DNA of 64,000 nt from Saprospiraceae bacterium (GCA_016715465.1 JADKAA010000024.1:806001-870000); one strand, 5' to 3'; shown: positions 8,772 to 17,865, counted from the first letter of the stretch. Numbers and translations are program-made. Notes: a model not told the origin generated them from the sequence alone.

Positions 8772-9589
8772 GTGTAAATGGCAGATTTAATGGTTTCAGT
8801 TTCTAAGTTTTGCTGAATGCTCCACCGGCTGTTGCGTTTGCCAACCTTTGGCAATTCGGTGTCAAGCACTACATAAGAAGCAGTTTTTATTTTATGTAAA
8901 TCGTCAATAATTCCTGAATTGATGTCGAGTATTTCTAACAAAAATCCTAACCGTTTTATTACAGCTTGAGAATCGAATGTTTTTGCATAATCAAACAGTG
9001 TATCGTATTTTATTTTTTCTTTTGAAATATAAATAGCCCTTGCTATTTCCACTATACCACCAGCATAGTCAGGTTTGAATAGGCAGTCTATAAATGTTTT
9101 TTCTAAATCAGAACAAAGCACTTTATTGAAACTATCAATCCATATTTTTTTTCCACCGAAAAAATGTTTGTCGTTGTGATAAATGAATTGAAAGGGAATT
9201 TTTTTGATTTTTATTTCCGATGGTCGAATTTGTTTTGAAACAACAATTTGTTCCTTCAAAGAAGGTTGTGTGATGAGATTATGAATTTGCAAAGCTGAAT
9301 AGTAACCAATATAGTATCGGGCATCATTTACCAGGTTTCCCGCTATTAAATGCCAGTCGGGCATAAAATTTTCAGCATTTGCTTCGTATGGTATGGTGTA
9401 ATAAACTCCGTCTTTCAATCTCATCAGAAGCCCACGCTTTGTCATGTCGCTTAGAAGTTCCCGAAGTGTGCTTTCCTTTGAATCAGGCATTGCGTGTAAT
9501 GCTTCGCTAAAGTCAAAGCAATACTTGTTCTGTCCATTGAAATAGGATAGAAGTTTGTTTGATTGCGTTGATATATATTTACTTTTCAT
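8768..9589 (-). CDS. abiEi: AbiEi-family antitoxin / transcriptional repressor
   Basis: 273 residues. An N-terminal winged-helix part (about 1-70: LRELLSDMTKRGLLMRLKDG, then VYYTIP) is followed by the AbiEi antitoxin region with the typical stretch WHLIAGNLVNDARYYIGYYS and SDLEKTFIDCLFKPDYAGG. In the studied type IV AbiE system the antitoxin neutralises the nucleotidyltransferase without binding it and represses its own promoter. The gene order antitoxin-toxin with a 4-bp overlap is the classical one. Two copies of TCAGGATAAACCTGA lie upstream as likely operators. The antitoxin is intact although the toxin has a stop codon. Confidence 0.85.
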   Translation of the reverse strand: MKSKYISTQSNKLLSYFNGQNKYCFDFSEALHAMPDSKESTLRELLSDMTKRGLLMRLKDGVYYTIPYEANAENFMPDWHLIAGNLVNDARYYIGYYSALQIHNLITQPSLKEQIVVSKQIRPSEIKIKKIPFQFIYHNDKHFFGGKKIWIDSFNKVLCSDLEKTFIDCLFKPDYAGGIVEIARAIYISKEKIKYDTLFDYAKTFDSQAVIKRLGFLLEILDINSGIIDDLHKIKTASYVVLDTELPKVGKRNSRWSIQQNLETETIKSAIYT

Positions 9590-9599
9590 AGTAATATTG

Positions 9600-9701
9600 T
9601 CAGGATAAACCTGACTACAATGATACGAAAGATAATTTAATGTTTTGTCTTTTTGCTTTGAAAAATTATATTTTATAGTATATTTGTCAGGATAAACCTG
9701 A
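9600..9701 (-). promoter_or_regulatory. Twin operator repeats upstream of abiEi
   Basis: TCAGGATAAACCTGA occurs at 9600-9614 and again at 9687-9701, 87 bp apart and in the same orientation. Each copy has inverted arms TCAGG/CCTGA and is followed by similar flanks ending GATACGAAA. AbiEi antitoxins are known to bind repeats in their own promoter, so these are candidate autorepression sites. Confidence 0.55.
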
Positions 9702-9734
9702 TATTATGGATACGAAACATCATTTGTGGCGGTG

Positions 9735-10012
9735 CGTTGGCTAAAAAGTGGCTCTTTTGGCTTTGCAGAAGGGTTAGTCCTCCCGATAAATATCGGGACT
9801 ATCGGGATGTCAGGGCAAAACCAAATGTACGGCTGGCTAAAATTGTTTTATATAAGCCCGGTTCTTTATTGGGTAACCTTGAGCTAAAATTCATTTCCAC
9901 CAAATTTTATTTGGCAGTATTAATCAATTCTTATCCTGGTTTTTTAATTTCAATTTCTTTATAGGGGGCAATTATTTCTGGATTTGGGTGATCAATTAGC
10001 GTGCATTATACA
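9735..10012 (+). repeat. Island repeat family, copy B (left flank of the RM cassette)
   Basis: About 280 bp, diverged but colinear with copy C at 17866-18162 and in direct orientation. Both have GTGGCTCTTTTGG-like or TTTGGCTCTTTTG sequence, a CTCCCGAT...ATCGGGACTATCGGGATGT block, then the common core with GGATTTGGG and TCAATTAGCGTG near the right end. The right end cuts the BRO-N gene at about 10013. No gene is seen inside; the short frame 9737-9964 is only repeat. Confidence 0.6.
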
Positions 10013-10306
10013 CTTGGGCGAAGGAATGGACTGTATCATGCGAAATAGCTGCCCGGTGTCGGCGACATCGGTCATTCTCATTTTGCCATCGGGCGCAAGC
10101 ATTTTCAAACCGTGACAATTCGTCACGGTTTCATTTCCTTCTGCTTTCAGTCGTTGTTTCAACTTACGCCAATAGGCATTCGGATCAATGCTTTCGGTTA
10201 AAACAGCCACCACATCAACAATGGAAAAATACCATTTCTCCTGCTCCGCATCCCACAGCGTCCTTACCTTTTTATCTTCAAATATTTTTATTTCGTTTTC
10301 CTTCAT
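9992..10306 (-). pseudogene. BRO-N (phage antirepressor-like) gene, 3' truncated
   Basis: 104 codons. Residues 1-97 are a BRO-N domain (IKIFEDKKVRTLWDAEQEKW, YFSIVDVVAVLTES, AYWRKLKQRL, then VADTGQLFRMIQSIPSPK). It is close to the longer paralogue at 18268-19056, which continues after IPSPK with about 170 more residues. Here the frame passes into the end of repeat B and stops after CIMHAN. BRO-N proteins are DNA-binding regulators or antirepressors of phage and mobile-element origin. The gene lies 35 bp after the GxxExxY gene and is the last reading frame of the RM operon direction. It is probably not functional. Confidence 0.7.
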
Positions 10307-10341
10307 TGTCTGGACTATGATTTGATTGATATTTTGATAGC

Positions 10342-10758
10342 CTATGATTTTTTGGTTGGTTTCATTACCCTTTTGAATTGTAAACTCTGGCTTCCGAAAT
10401 TTATCAGCAGCCCGATTTTCATTCCATAGGCTTCCAAATAATTGATTGCCTGTGCCAAATGCACATCTTCTAATTGTATCACCGCTTTCAACTCCACCAT
10501 TATTTTACCTTCCACAAAAAAGTCCACTCTTCTTTTTCCAATATTTTCACCCTTATAGAAAATCTCCATTTCATGTTCTCTGCTGAATGCTAACTGCTGC
10601 TTGTGCATTTCTATGGCCAAGGCTCTTTGATAAATCACTTCCTGAAATCCATTGCCAAGTATTTTATGCACTTCCATAGCACAGCCAATTATTTTTCCGG
10701 TCAATTCGCTTTCGGGATATTTGTCATTTATCATGTTACCTTCAATCATAGTATTCAT
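10342..10758 (-). CDS. GxxExxY protein (PD-(D/E)XK nuclease superfamily)
   Basis: 138 residues. It contains the family motif in GNGFQEVIYQRAL and, later, a possible nuclease core: the Asp of RRVDFFVEGK and E-x-K in MVELKAV. The family (PDDEXK_3) is assigned to the PD-(D/E)XK nuclease fold, but its role is poorly known. The gene sits 13 bp after hsdS on the same strand, so it may be co-transcribed with the type I restriction operon. Such genes are common in mobile and defence regions of Bacteroidota. The residues for catalysis are visible, but activity is not shown. Confidence 0.8.
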   Translation of the reverse strand: MNTMIEGNMINDKYPESELTGKIIGCAMEVHKILGNGFQEVIYQRALAIEMHKQQLAFSREHEMEIFYKGENIGKRRVDFFVEGKIMVELKAVIQLEDVHLAQAINYLEAYGMKIGLLINFGSQSLQFKRVMKPTKKS

Positions 10759-10771
10759 TTAATCAAAAAAA

Positions 10772-11908
10772 TCATAGTCCAGACAGCAATTCCCCCCTAA
10801 ACGCCTTTTGGCTCAAACTGCCATACAAATGCTCTAACTCCTGCAAGCTTTGTTGGTATTGGGTTTTGAGCCCTTCTGTTTTTTCTACGATTTGGGCAAA
10901 TTGGGTTTGGAGTTGGATGGGTGGAATTACAATTTTGACTTTATCAAAATAATCAGTTGGAACTCGTTTTTGTCCCGCACTTCCAGACATATTCTGTTCC
11001 GCCTTTTTTCTAAATGAATGTTGCATTGTTAAATGGTAAATCCATTCAGACGTTGAAATACCTTCTATAGGTCGCAGAACATGAAATTCGGTTGTCCCAA
11101 AGCCAATTCCATTTTTTAAGTTTTTCATTATTGCCCCTTTGCCATTTTCCATACATGGAGTAATTTTTGCAAATACGACATCATTCTCTCTAAAATATGT
11201 AAAGCCATTCCATACATCTTCTAATCTTCTTGTCTGCACTAAATCAACATCTCCTTTCTCCGAAACGAATGCCATTGGAACAAATGAAACCTCACTGTTT
11301 CTGTCTAATGAGTTTATTTCTGATTTTTTGGGATTAATAATACAAGCTGTTGAGAGTGGAACCCTTTCACCTTTCAAATTCCCAAACATCTCCAAAAAAG
11401 TGCTTTTCAAAAATTCATCCAGCAGCCGGATGCTTTCTTTGCGGTGGGGTATCAGGTTTTCGGCTTTGCTTAAGAGATTGGCGATGTGGAGTTGGTCGGG
11501 AAGTGGGGGGTATGGAATTGGTATTTTCTCCAAAACACTCTTGTTTAATTTGCCTCTTGTAGCTCCTTTGATGTATTTATTCAGATTTGCATAGTTCAAG
11601 TAATTCTTGATGAATTCAAGACTTGCCTTTCCGTTTTCTGCTAAAACATGAGCATGATTATTTACCCATGTTTTACCCTCATAAATAACAGCACATTGTT
11701 GATTTGCTCCCCAACTTCCGCCATCTTCTGCAACACATAAGATTTTCTCATCAAAAATATATTCATCAATATAGCCCACGATATTATTGGCTCCTATGTA
11801 AGGATACAACCCTTGTTTGCTTTTTGCTATGCGTTCTTCAGAGTTAAGCGGAATTCGCCTACTGTCAAGGTTCTTCGTAATTGCACCTAGTTTCTCAAGC
11901 TTCATCAC
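10772..11908 (-). CDS. hsdS: Type I restriction-modification specificity subunit
   Basis: 378 residues with the two-half layout of HsdS. The first target-recognition domain covers about 1-130 and ends in a conserved helix region (IPIPYPPLPDQLHIANLLS, about 132-175). The second covers about 180-320 and ends in VIPPIQLQTQFAQIVEKTEG and a final helix (LSQKAFRGELLSGL). HsdS gives the DNA sequence specificity of the HsdM methyltransferase and HsdR nuclease. Its start overlaps the hsdM stop by 4 bp. No recombinase gene and no second hsdS with inverted repeats is seen nearby, so there is no sign of phase-variable specificity. Confidence 0.92.
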   Translation of the reverse strand: MMKLEKLGAITKNLDSRRIPLNSEERIAKSKQGLYPYIGANNIVGYIDEYIFDEKILCVAEDGGSWGANQQCAVIYEGKTWVNNHAHVLAENGKASLEFIKNYLNYANLNKYIKGATRGKLNKSVLEKIPIPYPPLPDQLHIANLLSKAENLIPHRKESIRLLDEFLKSTFLEMFGNLKGERVPLSTACIINPKKSEINSLDRNSEVSFVPMAFVSEKGDVDLVQTRRLEDVWNGFTYFRENDVVFAKITPCMENGKGAIMKNLKNGIGFGTTEFHVLRPIEGISTSEWIYHLTMQHSFRKKAEQNMSGSAGQKRVPTDYFDKVKIVIPPIQLQTQFAQIVEKTEGLKTQYQQSLQELEHLYGSLSQKAFRGELLSGL

Positions 11909-13482
11909 ACTAACTCTTTTAATTCCGCCAATCCCTTTTGAATATCCGCTTCCATGCGTTCCAATTTTTCAAAAATCACCTCCGGTTTTTCATAGCTTAC
12001 CTCTTCATACACTTCTTCTTTGTAGGTGCTCAGGTTCAGGTCGTAGTTGTTTTCTACAATTTCCTTTTTCGGAACAGAAAAATGTTTCTGTTTTCTGTCT
12101 CCCGCAGATACCGCAGATGCTCGCTGACGATATTTTTCAATTATATCGGACAGGTCGCTCTCGGCAATTTTGTTCCGCTTATCGTCCAAGGTGTAACCAT
12201 CAGCCAACATTTCATAAAACCACACATGGTTGGTTTCTCCACCTTTGGTGAAAATTAAAATGGCTGTGCTTACGCCTGCATAGGGTTTAAATGCTCCGCT
12301 GGGCACAGCAATCACGGCTTTCAGTTCTGCTTTTTCAATGATCAGTTTTCGCACCGCTTCAAATGCCTTACCGCTGTTTTGTATCACGCCACTTGGCACA
12401 ATAACGGCAGCCGTTCCGCCCATTTTCAGCATGTTATAAATGCGTTCTACAAACAGCAGTTCGGTTTTGGTGGTGGGCAGTTTCAGGCCTTCGTTGATGT
12501 CGCCTTTGTCAATGTTGCCCGTAAAGGGCGGGTTCGCCATGATGATGTCGAACTGGCTGTCTTCGTTGTAAGTTTTACTTAATGTGTCTTTGTAATCGAT
12601 TTTTGGTTCGTCAATGCCGTGCATCATCAGGTTCATCAATCCCAAACGCACCATGGTGGTATCAATGTCATAACCCACAAAACTCTGGTCGAGTATGGTT
12701 TTTACTTTTTGCGTGAGCACGGCACTGATGGCAGCACGTTCAAAACCGTCTTCGTCTTTGCTCAGTTTGGAAGGGTCTTTTTTTCGCACCAAATCGGTAA
12801 GGATGTATTGATACGCCCCCAACAAAAAACCGCCTGTTCCGCAGGCAGGGTCGGCAATGCGCTGTCCCAGTTGCGGAGCCACCAATTCAGCCATGAGTTT
12901 AATGATGTGTCGAGGCGTGCGGAACTGTCCGTTTTTACCTGCCGTGGCAATTTCACTCAACAGCATTTCATACACATCACCCTGTATGTCCTGAAAAGCA
13001 TGTCCGCCCTCGGTGGCATCTTTTTCAATTTCTTTGAAGATGTCTTCTACAATGTTGATGGCCGAAACCAGCAAACTTGCTTTGGGCATAATGAACACGG
13101 CATTGGCCATGTGTTTGGTAAATAGACCTTCACCTGATGCTCCGTCCTGAATGGTTTTCAAAAACGGAAACACTTTCATTTGCACATGCATCAGCATTTC
13201 GTCTGCGGGCTTGTGTTTGAACACACTCCAACGCAATTCGTTTTTGTCAATGCTCTCGTTGCTTCCCGGAATTTGAAACTTGCCTTTGAAACGGCTGGTG
13301 TATTTTTCGCCTGTAAATTCGGCATCCCGTTCCCGCTTGGCCTCCAAATCGTCCAAACGTTTCATGAAAATGAGATAGGTAATTTGCTCAATGGCTGTTA
13401 AGGGGTTGGCAATGCCGCCTTCCCAAAAGTTTTGCCAGAGCTTGTCTATAAGCGATTTTAATGGTGCGTTGTTTTGGAGCAT
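11905..13482 (-). CDS. hsdM: Type I restriction-modification DNA methyltransferase subunit
   Basis: 525 residues, normal length for HsdM. The N-terminal helical domain (WQNFWEGGIANPLTAIEQIT) is followed by the adenine-N6 methyltransferase core: SAM motif I DPACGTGGFLLGAYQYI and catalytic motif IV NPPF (IIMANPPFTGNIDKGD). It methylates adenine in the target chosen by HsdS and protects host DNA from HsdR. Translation is tightly coupled: hsdS overlaps its 3' end by 4 bp, and its first base coincides with the last base of the upstream DUF4062 gene. Confidence 0.95.
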   Translation of the reverse strand: MLQNNAPLKSLIDKLWQNFWEGGIANPLTAIEQITYLIFMKRLDDLEAKRERDAEFTGEKYTSRFKGKFQIPGSNESIDKNELRWSVFKHKPADEMLMHVQMKVFPFLKTIQDGASGEGLFTKHMANAVFIMPKASLLVSAINIVEDIFKEIEKDATEGGHAFQDIQGDVYEMLLSEIATAGKNGQFRTPRHIIKLMAELVAPQLGQRIADPACGTGGFLLGAYQYILTDLVRKKDPSKLSKDEDGFERAAISAVLTQKVKTILDQSFVGYDIDTTMVRLGLMNLMMHGIDEPKIDYKDTLSKTYNEDSQFDIIMANPPFTGNIDKGDINEGLKLPTTKTELLFVERIYNMLKMGGTAAVIVPSGVIQNSGKAFEAVRKLIIEKAELKAVIAVPSGAFKPYAGVSTAILIFTKGGETNHVWFYEMLADGYTLDDKRNKIAESDLSDIIEKYRQRASAVSAGDRKQKHFSVPKKEIVENNYDLNLSTYKEEVYEEVSYEKPEVIFEKLERMEADIQKGLAELKELV

Positions 13483-14975
13483 CAGTTCTTCTTTATCAAT
13501 TGTACTTTCAGTGCCTTTCCTTTTGGTGTGAGACGGTATTTTTGGTTCTTACTGCTGGGTTTGGCGGGGATGGTCATTTCAATTAATTGTTGTTCTAAAG
13601 CCTCTTTCAGATACAGGATTCTGAAACTTTTTCGGTCTTTTAACCCCAAGTCTGCCTGGACTTCGTCTCTAGTCTTTTCGCCCTCAAATATGCGAACTAA
13701 CATTTCAACTTGGGGGGTAACTTGGGGGGTAACTTGGGGGGTAACTTGGGGGGTAACTTGGGGGGTGTTTGGCCGGTAAACAATGCTTCTAAAATCTACA
13801 TCCTGTGAAAATACAGGCTCTTTAAGCCCTGCTGCGGTACACCAATTCACCATGTCGGTAGTTCCCGTACCCATGCGTTCTATATATCCGGCTAAGTAGA
13901 GGGGTTCTGCAATCAATGGGTTGGCAGGCACAGAGGTATGCAGTTGTTTAAGCCGCTCCACCGTCCAGCCCATGGGCAGGGCACCCGGGTTCCATATTTC
14001 CACCCGGTCTCTGAATACCATTACCTGCACGCTGGCATTGCTGGTATAATCGCGGTGGGCAATGGCATTTACAATGCCCTCTGCTATGACTTCCTTTGGT
14101 ATTTCATAGGCACCGGGGATGGATAGATGCTCGGCTCTGGTTTCGATGCGGTAATCGAGTTTATTAAGCACAAACTCCAGGGCCTGGTCAGCCAGTTCAA
14201 ACAGAGTTCCCTTAAATACTTTGTAGGATGGAATGGGTTTTTCTACTACCGTTCCGGCAAAGGAGGCACAGCGAACCTCTGAGTTAATGAAAAACCGTTG
14301 TGGATCTTTGGCAAAAAGCAGCAAGCCAGCATGGGTAATTCTACCCGATGTGTAAAGATTGAGGTGGGTAAGTATTTTTTCCATGGACTCGGTTTCTGCC
14401 AGCGGGAAACCTCTCCTTGCATTTGTCAGGCGAACAAACGACCGTAGCTTTTCGATATCCAATTCATCCAGGGTGGCTGTGCTATGGAGCGTGGCATCAA
14501 AGGGGCCTGTTCGGATGATTTCCTTTTCTTCGAGATAACGTACCAATGATGCATAAACAGTCGCTTTTAACTCTATGATATTGCTAAACTTCTTGCGCAC
14601 CAACACTTCCTGGGCTTTGGCTATAAGCTGATTTTCTTTTGGGTGTCTTTCGTTTGCAGCATGATTGGTTAAGAATACCAATCGGGTTTTATGGAGGGCG
14701 GTGGCATGGTTAAATTCTTTTTCGGTAGGGGAAATACCATCTTTGTTTTCATAGCCATAGTCTTTACCAAAAATGCCCAGGTAAATATCAGACTGTTCTA
14801 CTTCTTTCAGGTAAAGCGCATCTGCACGTTGGTCAACAGCAGGAAGCAGTTCAAAGAGAAAAGGATCAAAGAATTTACCCAGCAGCGGATCAGCACAGAT
14901 GTATTCATGCAGGGCTTTGCGCTCGGCAGAAAACTCTGATTGTACACTGCTGATGAATATTTTCCTTTTAGCCAT
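13482..14975 (-). CDS. DUF4062 plus ATP-binding (RecG-like C4 ATPase) protein within the RM operon
   Basis: 497 residues. The N-terminal ~120 residues match DUF4062 (KIFISSVQSEFSAERKAL, SDIYLGIFGKDYGYE). After a linker comes a region typical of the ATP-dependent RecG-like/Schlafen-AlbA relatives (HATPase_c_4): EVIAEGIVNAIAHRDYTSN, VMVFRDRVEIWNPG, NPLIAEPLYLAGYIERMGTG. Next is a PQVT linker (five 12-bp repeats at 13707-13766) and a winged-helix-like tail. It lies between hsdR and hsdM, starting directly after the hsdR stop (TAAATG) and ending on the first base of hsdM, so it belongs to the operon. A regulatory or additional defence role is likely but not established. The domain names come from recognition, not a search. 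Confidence 0.8.
   Translation of the reverse strand: MAKRKIFISSVQSEFSAERKALHEYICADPLLGKFFDPFLFELLPAVDQRADALYLKEVEQSDIYLGIFGKDYGYENKDGISPTEKEFNHATALHKTRLVFLTNHAANERHPKENQLIAKAQEVLVRKKFSNIIELKATVYASLVRYLEEKEIIRTGPFDATLHSTATLDELDIEKLRSFVRLTNARRGFPLAETESMEKILTHLNLYTSGRITHAGLLLFAKDPQRFFINSEVRCASFAGTVVEKPIPSYKVFKGTLFELADQALEFVLNKLDYRIETRAEHLSIPGAYEIPKEVIAEGIVNAIAHRDYTSNASVQVMVFRDRVEIWNPGALPMGWTVERLKQLHTSVPANPLIAEPLYLAGYIERMGTGTTDMVNWCTAAGLKEPVFSQDVDFRSIVYRPNTPQVTPQVTPQVTPQVTPQVEMLVRIFEGEKTRDEVQADLGLKDRKSFRILYLKEALEQQLIEMTIPAKPSSKNQKYRLTPKGKALKVQLIKKN
13707..13766 (-). repeat. 12-bp tandem repeat coding PQVT
   Basis: Five exact copies of AACTTGGGGGGT in tandem inside the DUF4062/ATPase gene, translated as repeats of PQVT. 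The unit is a multiple of three, so copy number change would vary linker length without breaking the frame. Similar PQVT linkers occur in other proteins of this class. Confidence 0.85.
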
Positions 14976-17792
14976 TTATGCTGCTAATACTTGTTCGGTT
15001 AAACTTAAAATTTCGTCTATCTCTTTTTGATTGAAAATTCCTCTGATTCCTTCGGGATGAAGCATGGTAAAAGGAGATTCAATCAGGTTTCGTTTGCTCA
15101 CATCACCTTTTTCCAACACAAAGTTTTTGAGCAAGTCCAAAAATTGAAGTTGCCGGCTGGTGAGGTAACTATGTTTGGCAATAAAATCGTCAAATGCTTT
15201 GGTAACGGTTTCAGCAAAAGTTTCTAATTGTTCGATACCTAAAATATGTTTAATAAATTGCACCAATGCCGCTTTTCGGTGGTTGTAAACCTTGCGAAGC
15301 AAATCAATGGTAATATGCGGATGCTCATGGTGTAAATCTCCTGCCAATTGTTCGGCTTCATCCGTTGTGATCTCCTGACCTTGTTTCAGTTTTTGTAGAA
15401 TAGGACTGCTTGAAACCAGTTCGTTGATTTTCTTTTCAACCAATTCCCGGTATTTGGCTACACTCAATGCTTCGTGTTGCGGACCAAACTCCACAAATTC
15501 TTTTTCGGCAACAATGTCCTTAAAGTTGAATTTGGCAGGAGCTAACGGAATAACCGCTTCACGAAATTTCATTAAGGGTGAAAGTTTCTGAATCAGATCT
15601 TCAAACTTGTCTTCCATGATGCCTGCCCCACTTCCTGCAGGGCTTGACCAATAATGATTGCTTTGTGCCTGACGAATCAATTCCTGTTCTCTTGCCACTA
15701 TGTTGATGCTCAGAGGCAGTTCGCCAATTTCTTCAATGATGCTTTCTTTCAGCGTTTCAAATTTTTCTTTTTCACCTGCCAAATGAGCCAATGAAACTTC
15801 CACAATGTCTTTTTCAAATCGCATGGCTTTGAAATCCACATCCGAAACCGTGCGTAGCAATGGTTTTACAACGGCTTTCAAAAATTCCATTTTGTCAGAA
15901 GTCAGATTGTTCCAAAAGTTTTCATTCTCCAGGCGTTGCAATTCATGTTTGGCTTCCATGATTACAACTGAATTTTTCGGAAGTCCTTCAATTTGTTTTC
16001 TGATTTTCTGAACTTCTTTATGTCCAATTTCTGAATTGTTTTGTGTTCGTGCTTCTTCAATTTTTTCTAAGCGCACACCAAACAAACGAACAGGCAAAGG
16101 TATTTGCGCCTTTGGTTCTTTTCCTTTCGGGTTGATTTTAAAGTATTCAAAATTGTCCCAGCAATCGAGAATCAGGAAATTGTCTTTTTGAGTGCACCAG
16201 GGTTTGATTTTTTCAGGTTCAAGCAAACGAGTTCCTCTGCCTATCATCTGCCAAAACTTGGTGTAGCTGTAAACTGGTTTTGCAAAAACTAAATTAACCA
16301 ATTCACGCACATCAATTCCTGTGTCAAGCATGTCAACACTAATGGCAATACGAGGCATATCGTTTTGTTTGAATTGCTCAAGCAAACCACCTTTTCCATA
16401 AACCCGTGGGTCTTCGCTTACCAACACTTTGGCTAGTTCGCCTCTGTATTCGGGATAAAGTGAATCGAAGATTTCTTCTACTCGTCTCGCATGGGCTTTG
16501 CTGATACAAAAGAAAATGGTTTTCCCTGGCAAAACTCCGTTGGCATCTTTGATGGATTCTTCCATGAATTCACGCACAATCAAAGCATTCGTTCCTCTGT
16601 TAATTACCTTCTTTTCAATCTCTGTTCCTTCGTAATTGATTTCTTCAATTTCTTTTCCTTCCAACATCAGTTTCTGTTGGTCTTCCAAAGAAATTGTCCG
16701 TTTGTTTATTCCTTCATCCTGAAACTTGGTTTTGATTTTCATTACCTGAAAATTGCTCAGGAATGGTGGCAAGTGGTTTACAGCTTCTTCATACGAATAT
16801 GCAAAAGTAGGAACGCCATCTTCACATTCAAATAACTGAAATGTATTGTGGTCAATTACATCCGTTGGTGTGGCTGTCAAGCCAAGCGTAATGGTATTGA
16901 AATAATCAAGAATTTCCTGATAGGTATTGTAAATGCTTCTGTGGCTTTCGTCCACCACAATCAAGTCAAAGAAATGAGGACTTAAACATTTTTCTTCATT
17001 GCGAATTACATTCAACATGGTCGGATAAGTGGAAACATAAATTCGTCTATCGGTGGCAATTTCTTTTTCGCCTTGTTTTGGCCATCGTGGTTCGTTGGGT
17101 AGATGTTCTTTGAATGCTTCCAATGTTTGGTCACGGAGCGCAATTCTGTCAACCAAGAACAAGACTCTTTCTGCCCAACCTGCTCTCATCAGTGCGTCAA
17201 CCAAAGCAATACAAGTTCTTGTCTTGCCTGTGCCTGTCGCCATTACCAACAAAAATTTGCGTTTCCGTTTTTCAACGGCTTCCATTACAGCACGAATAGA
17301 AGCTATTTGATAATTTCGTCCTGCAATTTTGGTATTGATAAGTTCACCTGCTAACTGTTTTCTTGCTTTGCGGATGTATGCATAGCGTTCGAGGTCGTCA
17401 CGGGTCGGAAAACCATAGACCTTTTTGGGGGGATAGTTGTCTAAGTCCCAAAAATAGATGTCGTGACCGTTGGTGTAAAAGCAAAAGGGAAGTTCACCAC
17501 CTTGTATTTGTTTGATGTTGTAGCAATATTGTTTGGCTTGTTCTCGCCCCAGTGCTGCGTCCACAGAAGTCTTTTTAGCTTCAACCACTGCAAGCGGTTT
17601 ACCATCTTTACCTAATAAAACATAGTCGCTGTATTGATGTCCTGCATAAGGCGTTGGTGCCTCCATTACAAGATTCTTGTCAACTATTATATCAAATTCT
17701 TCAACTACTTGAGAACGGTCGCCAACAAGCCAACCTGCCTGTTTTAGGCGGGTATCGATTATTTCTTTCCTTGTATGCTTTTCGTTCTTCAA
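14976..17792 (-). CDS. hsdR: Type I restriction endonuclease subunit R
   Basis: 938 residues. The N-terminal nuclease domain has the PD-(D/E)XK pattern YVLLGKDGKPLAVVEAKK. A superfamily 2 helicase/translocase follows: Walker A LVMATGTGKTRTCIALVDAL, DEAD-like motif VVDESHRS, motif III GLTATP, and motif VI in MIGRGTRLLEP. It cuts unmethylated DNA after ATP-driven translocation, together with HsdM and HsdS. The length and the IRR/EcoEI-like C-terminal region fit the EcoEI-type subfamily. The start is a TTG at 17792, giving MKNEKHTRKEIIDTRLKQAG, the usual beginning of this family. It is the first gene of the operon; its promoter should lie in 17793-17860, next to repeat C. Confidence 0.93.
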   Translation of the reverse strand: MKNEKHTRKEIIDTRLKQAGWLVGDRSQVVEEFDIIVDKNLVMEAPTPYAGHQYSDYVLLGKDGKPLAVVEAKKTSVDAALGREQAKQYCYNIKQIQGGELPFCFYTNGHDIYFWDLDNYPPKKVYGFPTRDDLERYAYIRKARKQLAGELINTKIAGRNYQIASIRAVMEAVEKRKRKFLLVMATGTGKTRTCIALVDALMRAGWAERVLFLVDRIALRDQTLEAFKEHLPNEPRWPKQGEKEIATDRRIYVSTYPTMLNVIRNEEKCLSPHFFDLIVVDESHRSIYNTYQEILDYFNTITLGLTATPTDVIDHNTFQLFECEDGVPTFAYSYEEAVNHLPPFLSNFQVMKIKTKFQDEGINKRTISLEDQQKLMLEGKEIEEINYEGTEIEKKVINRGTNALIVREFMEESIKDANGVLPGKTIFFCISKAHARRVEEIFDSLYPEYRGELAKVLVSEDPRVYGKGGLLEQFKQNDMPRIAISVDMLDTGIDVRELVNLVFAKPVYSYTKFWQMIGRGTRLLEPEKIKPWCTQKDNFLILDCWDNFEYFKINPKGKEPKAQIPLPVRLFGVRLEKIEEARTQNNSEIGHKEVQKIRKQIEGLPKNSVVIMEAKHELQRLENENFWNNLTSDKMEFLKAVVKPLLRTVSDVDFKAMRFEKDIVEVSLAHLAGEKEKFETLKESIIEEIGELPLSINIVAREQELIRQAQSNHYWSSPAGSGAGIMEDKFEDLIQKLSPLMKFREAVIPLAPAKFNFKDIVAEKEFVEFGPQHEALSVAKYRELVEKKINELVSSSPILQKLKQGQEITTDEAEQLAGDLHHEHPHITIDLLRKVYNHRKAALVQFIKHILGIEQLETFAETVTKAFDDFIAKHSYLTSRQLQFLDLLKNFVLEKGDVSKRNLIESPFTMLHPEGIRGIFNQKEIDEILSLTEQVLAA

Positions 17793-17865
17793 AGTCTTTA
17801 ATCAGTTATCAAATTATGGCTTGTAAAAATACGTAAAAATGCTTGTATTTGGCACAAATGTCATT

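Noticed and set aside
9737..9964. 75-codon frame on the plus strand
   Set aside because: It lies wholly in repeat B, is not conserved as a frame in repeat C and resembles no protein.
13707..13766. Phase-variation tract
   Set aside because: A 12-bp unit cannot shift the frame; it could change only the linker length.
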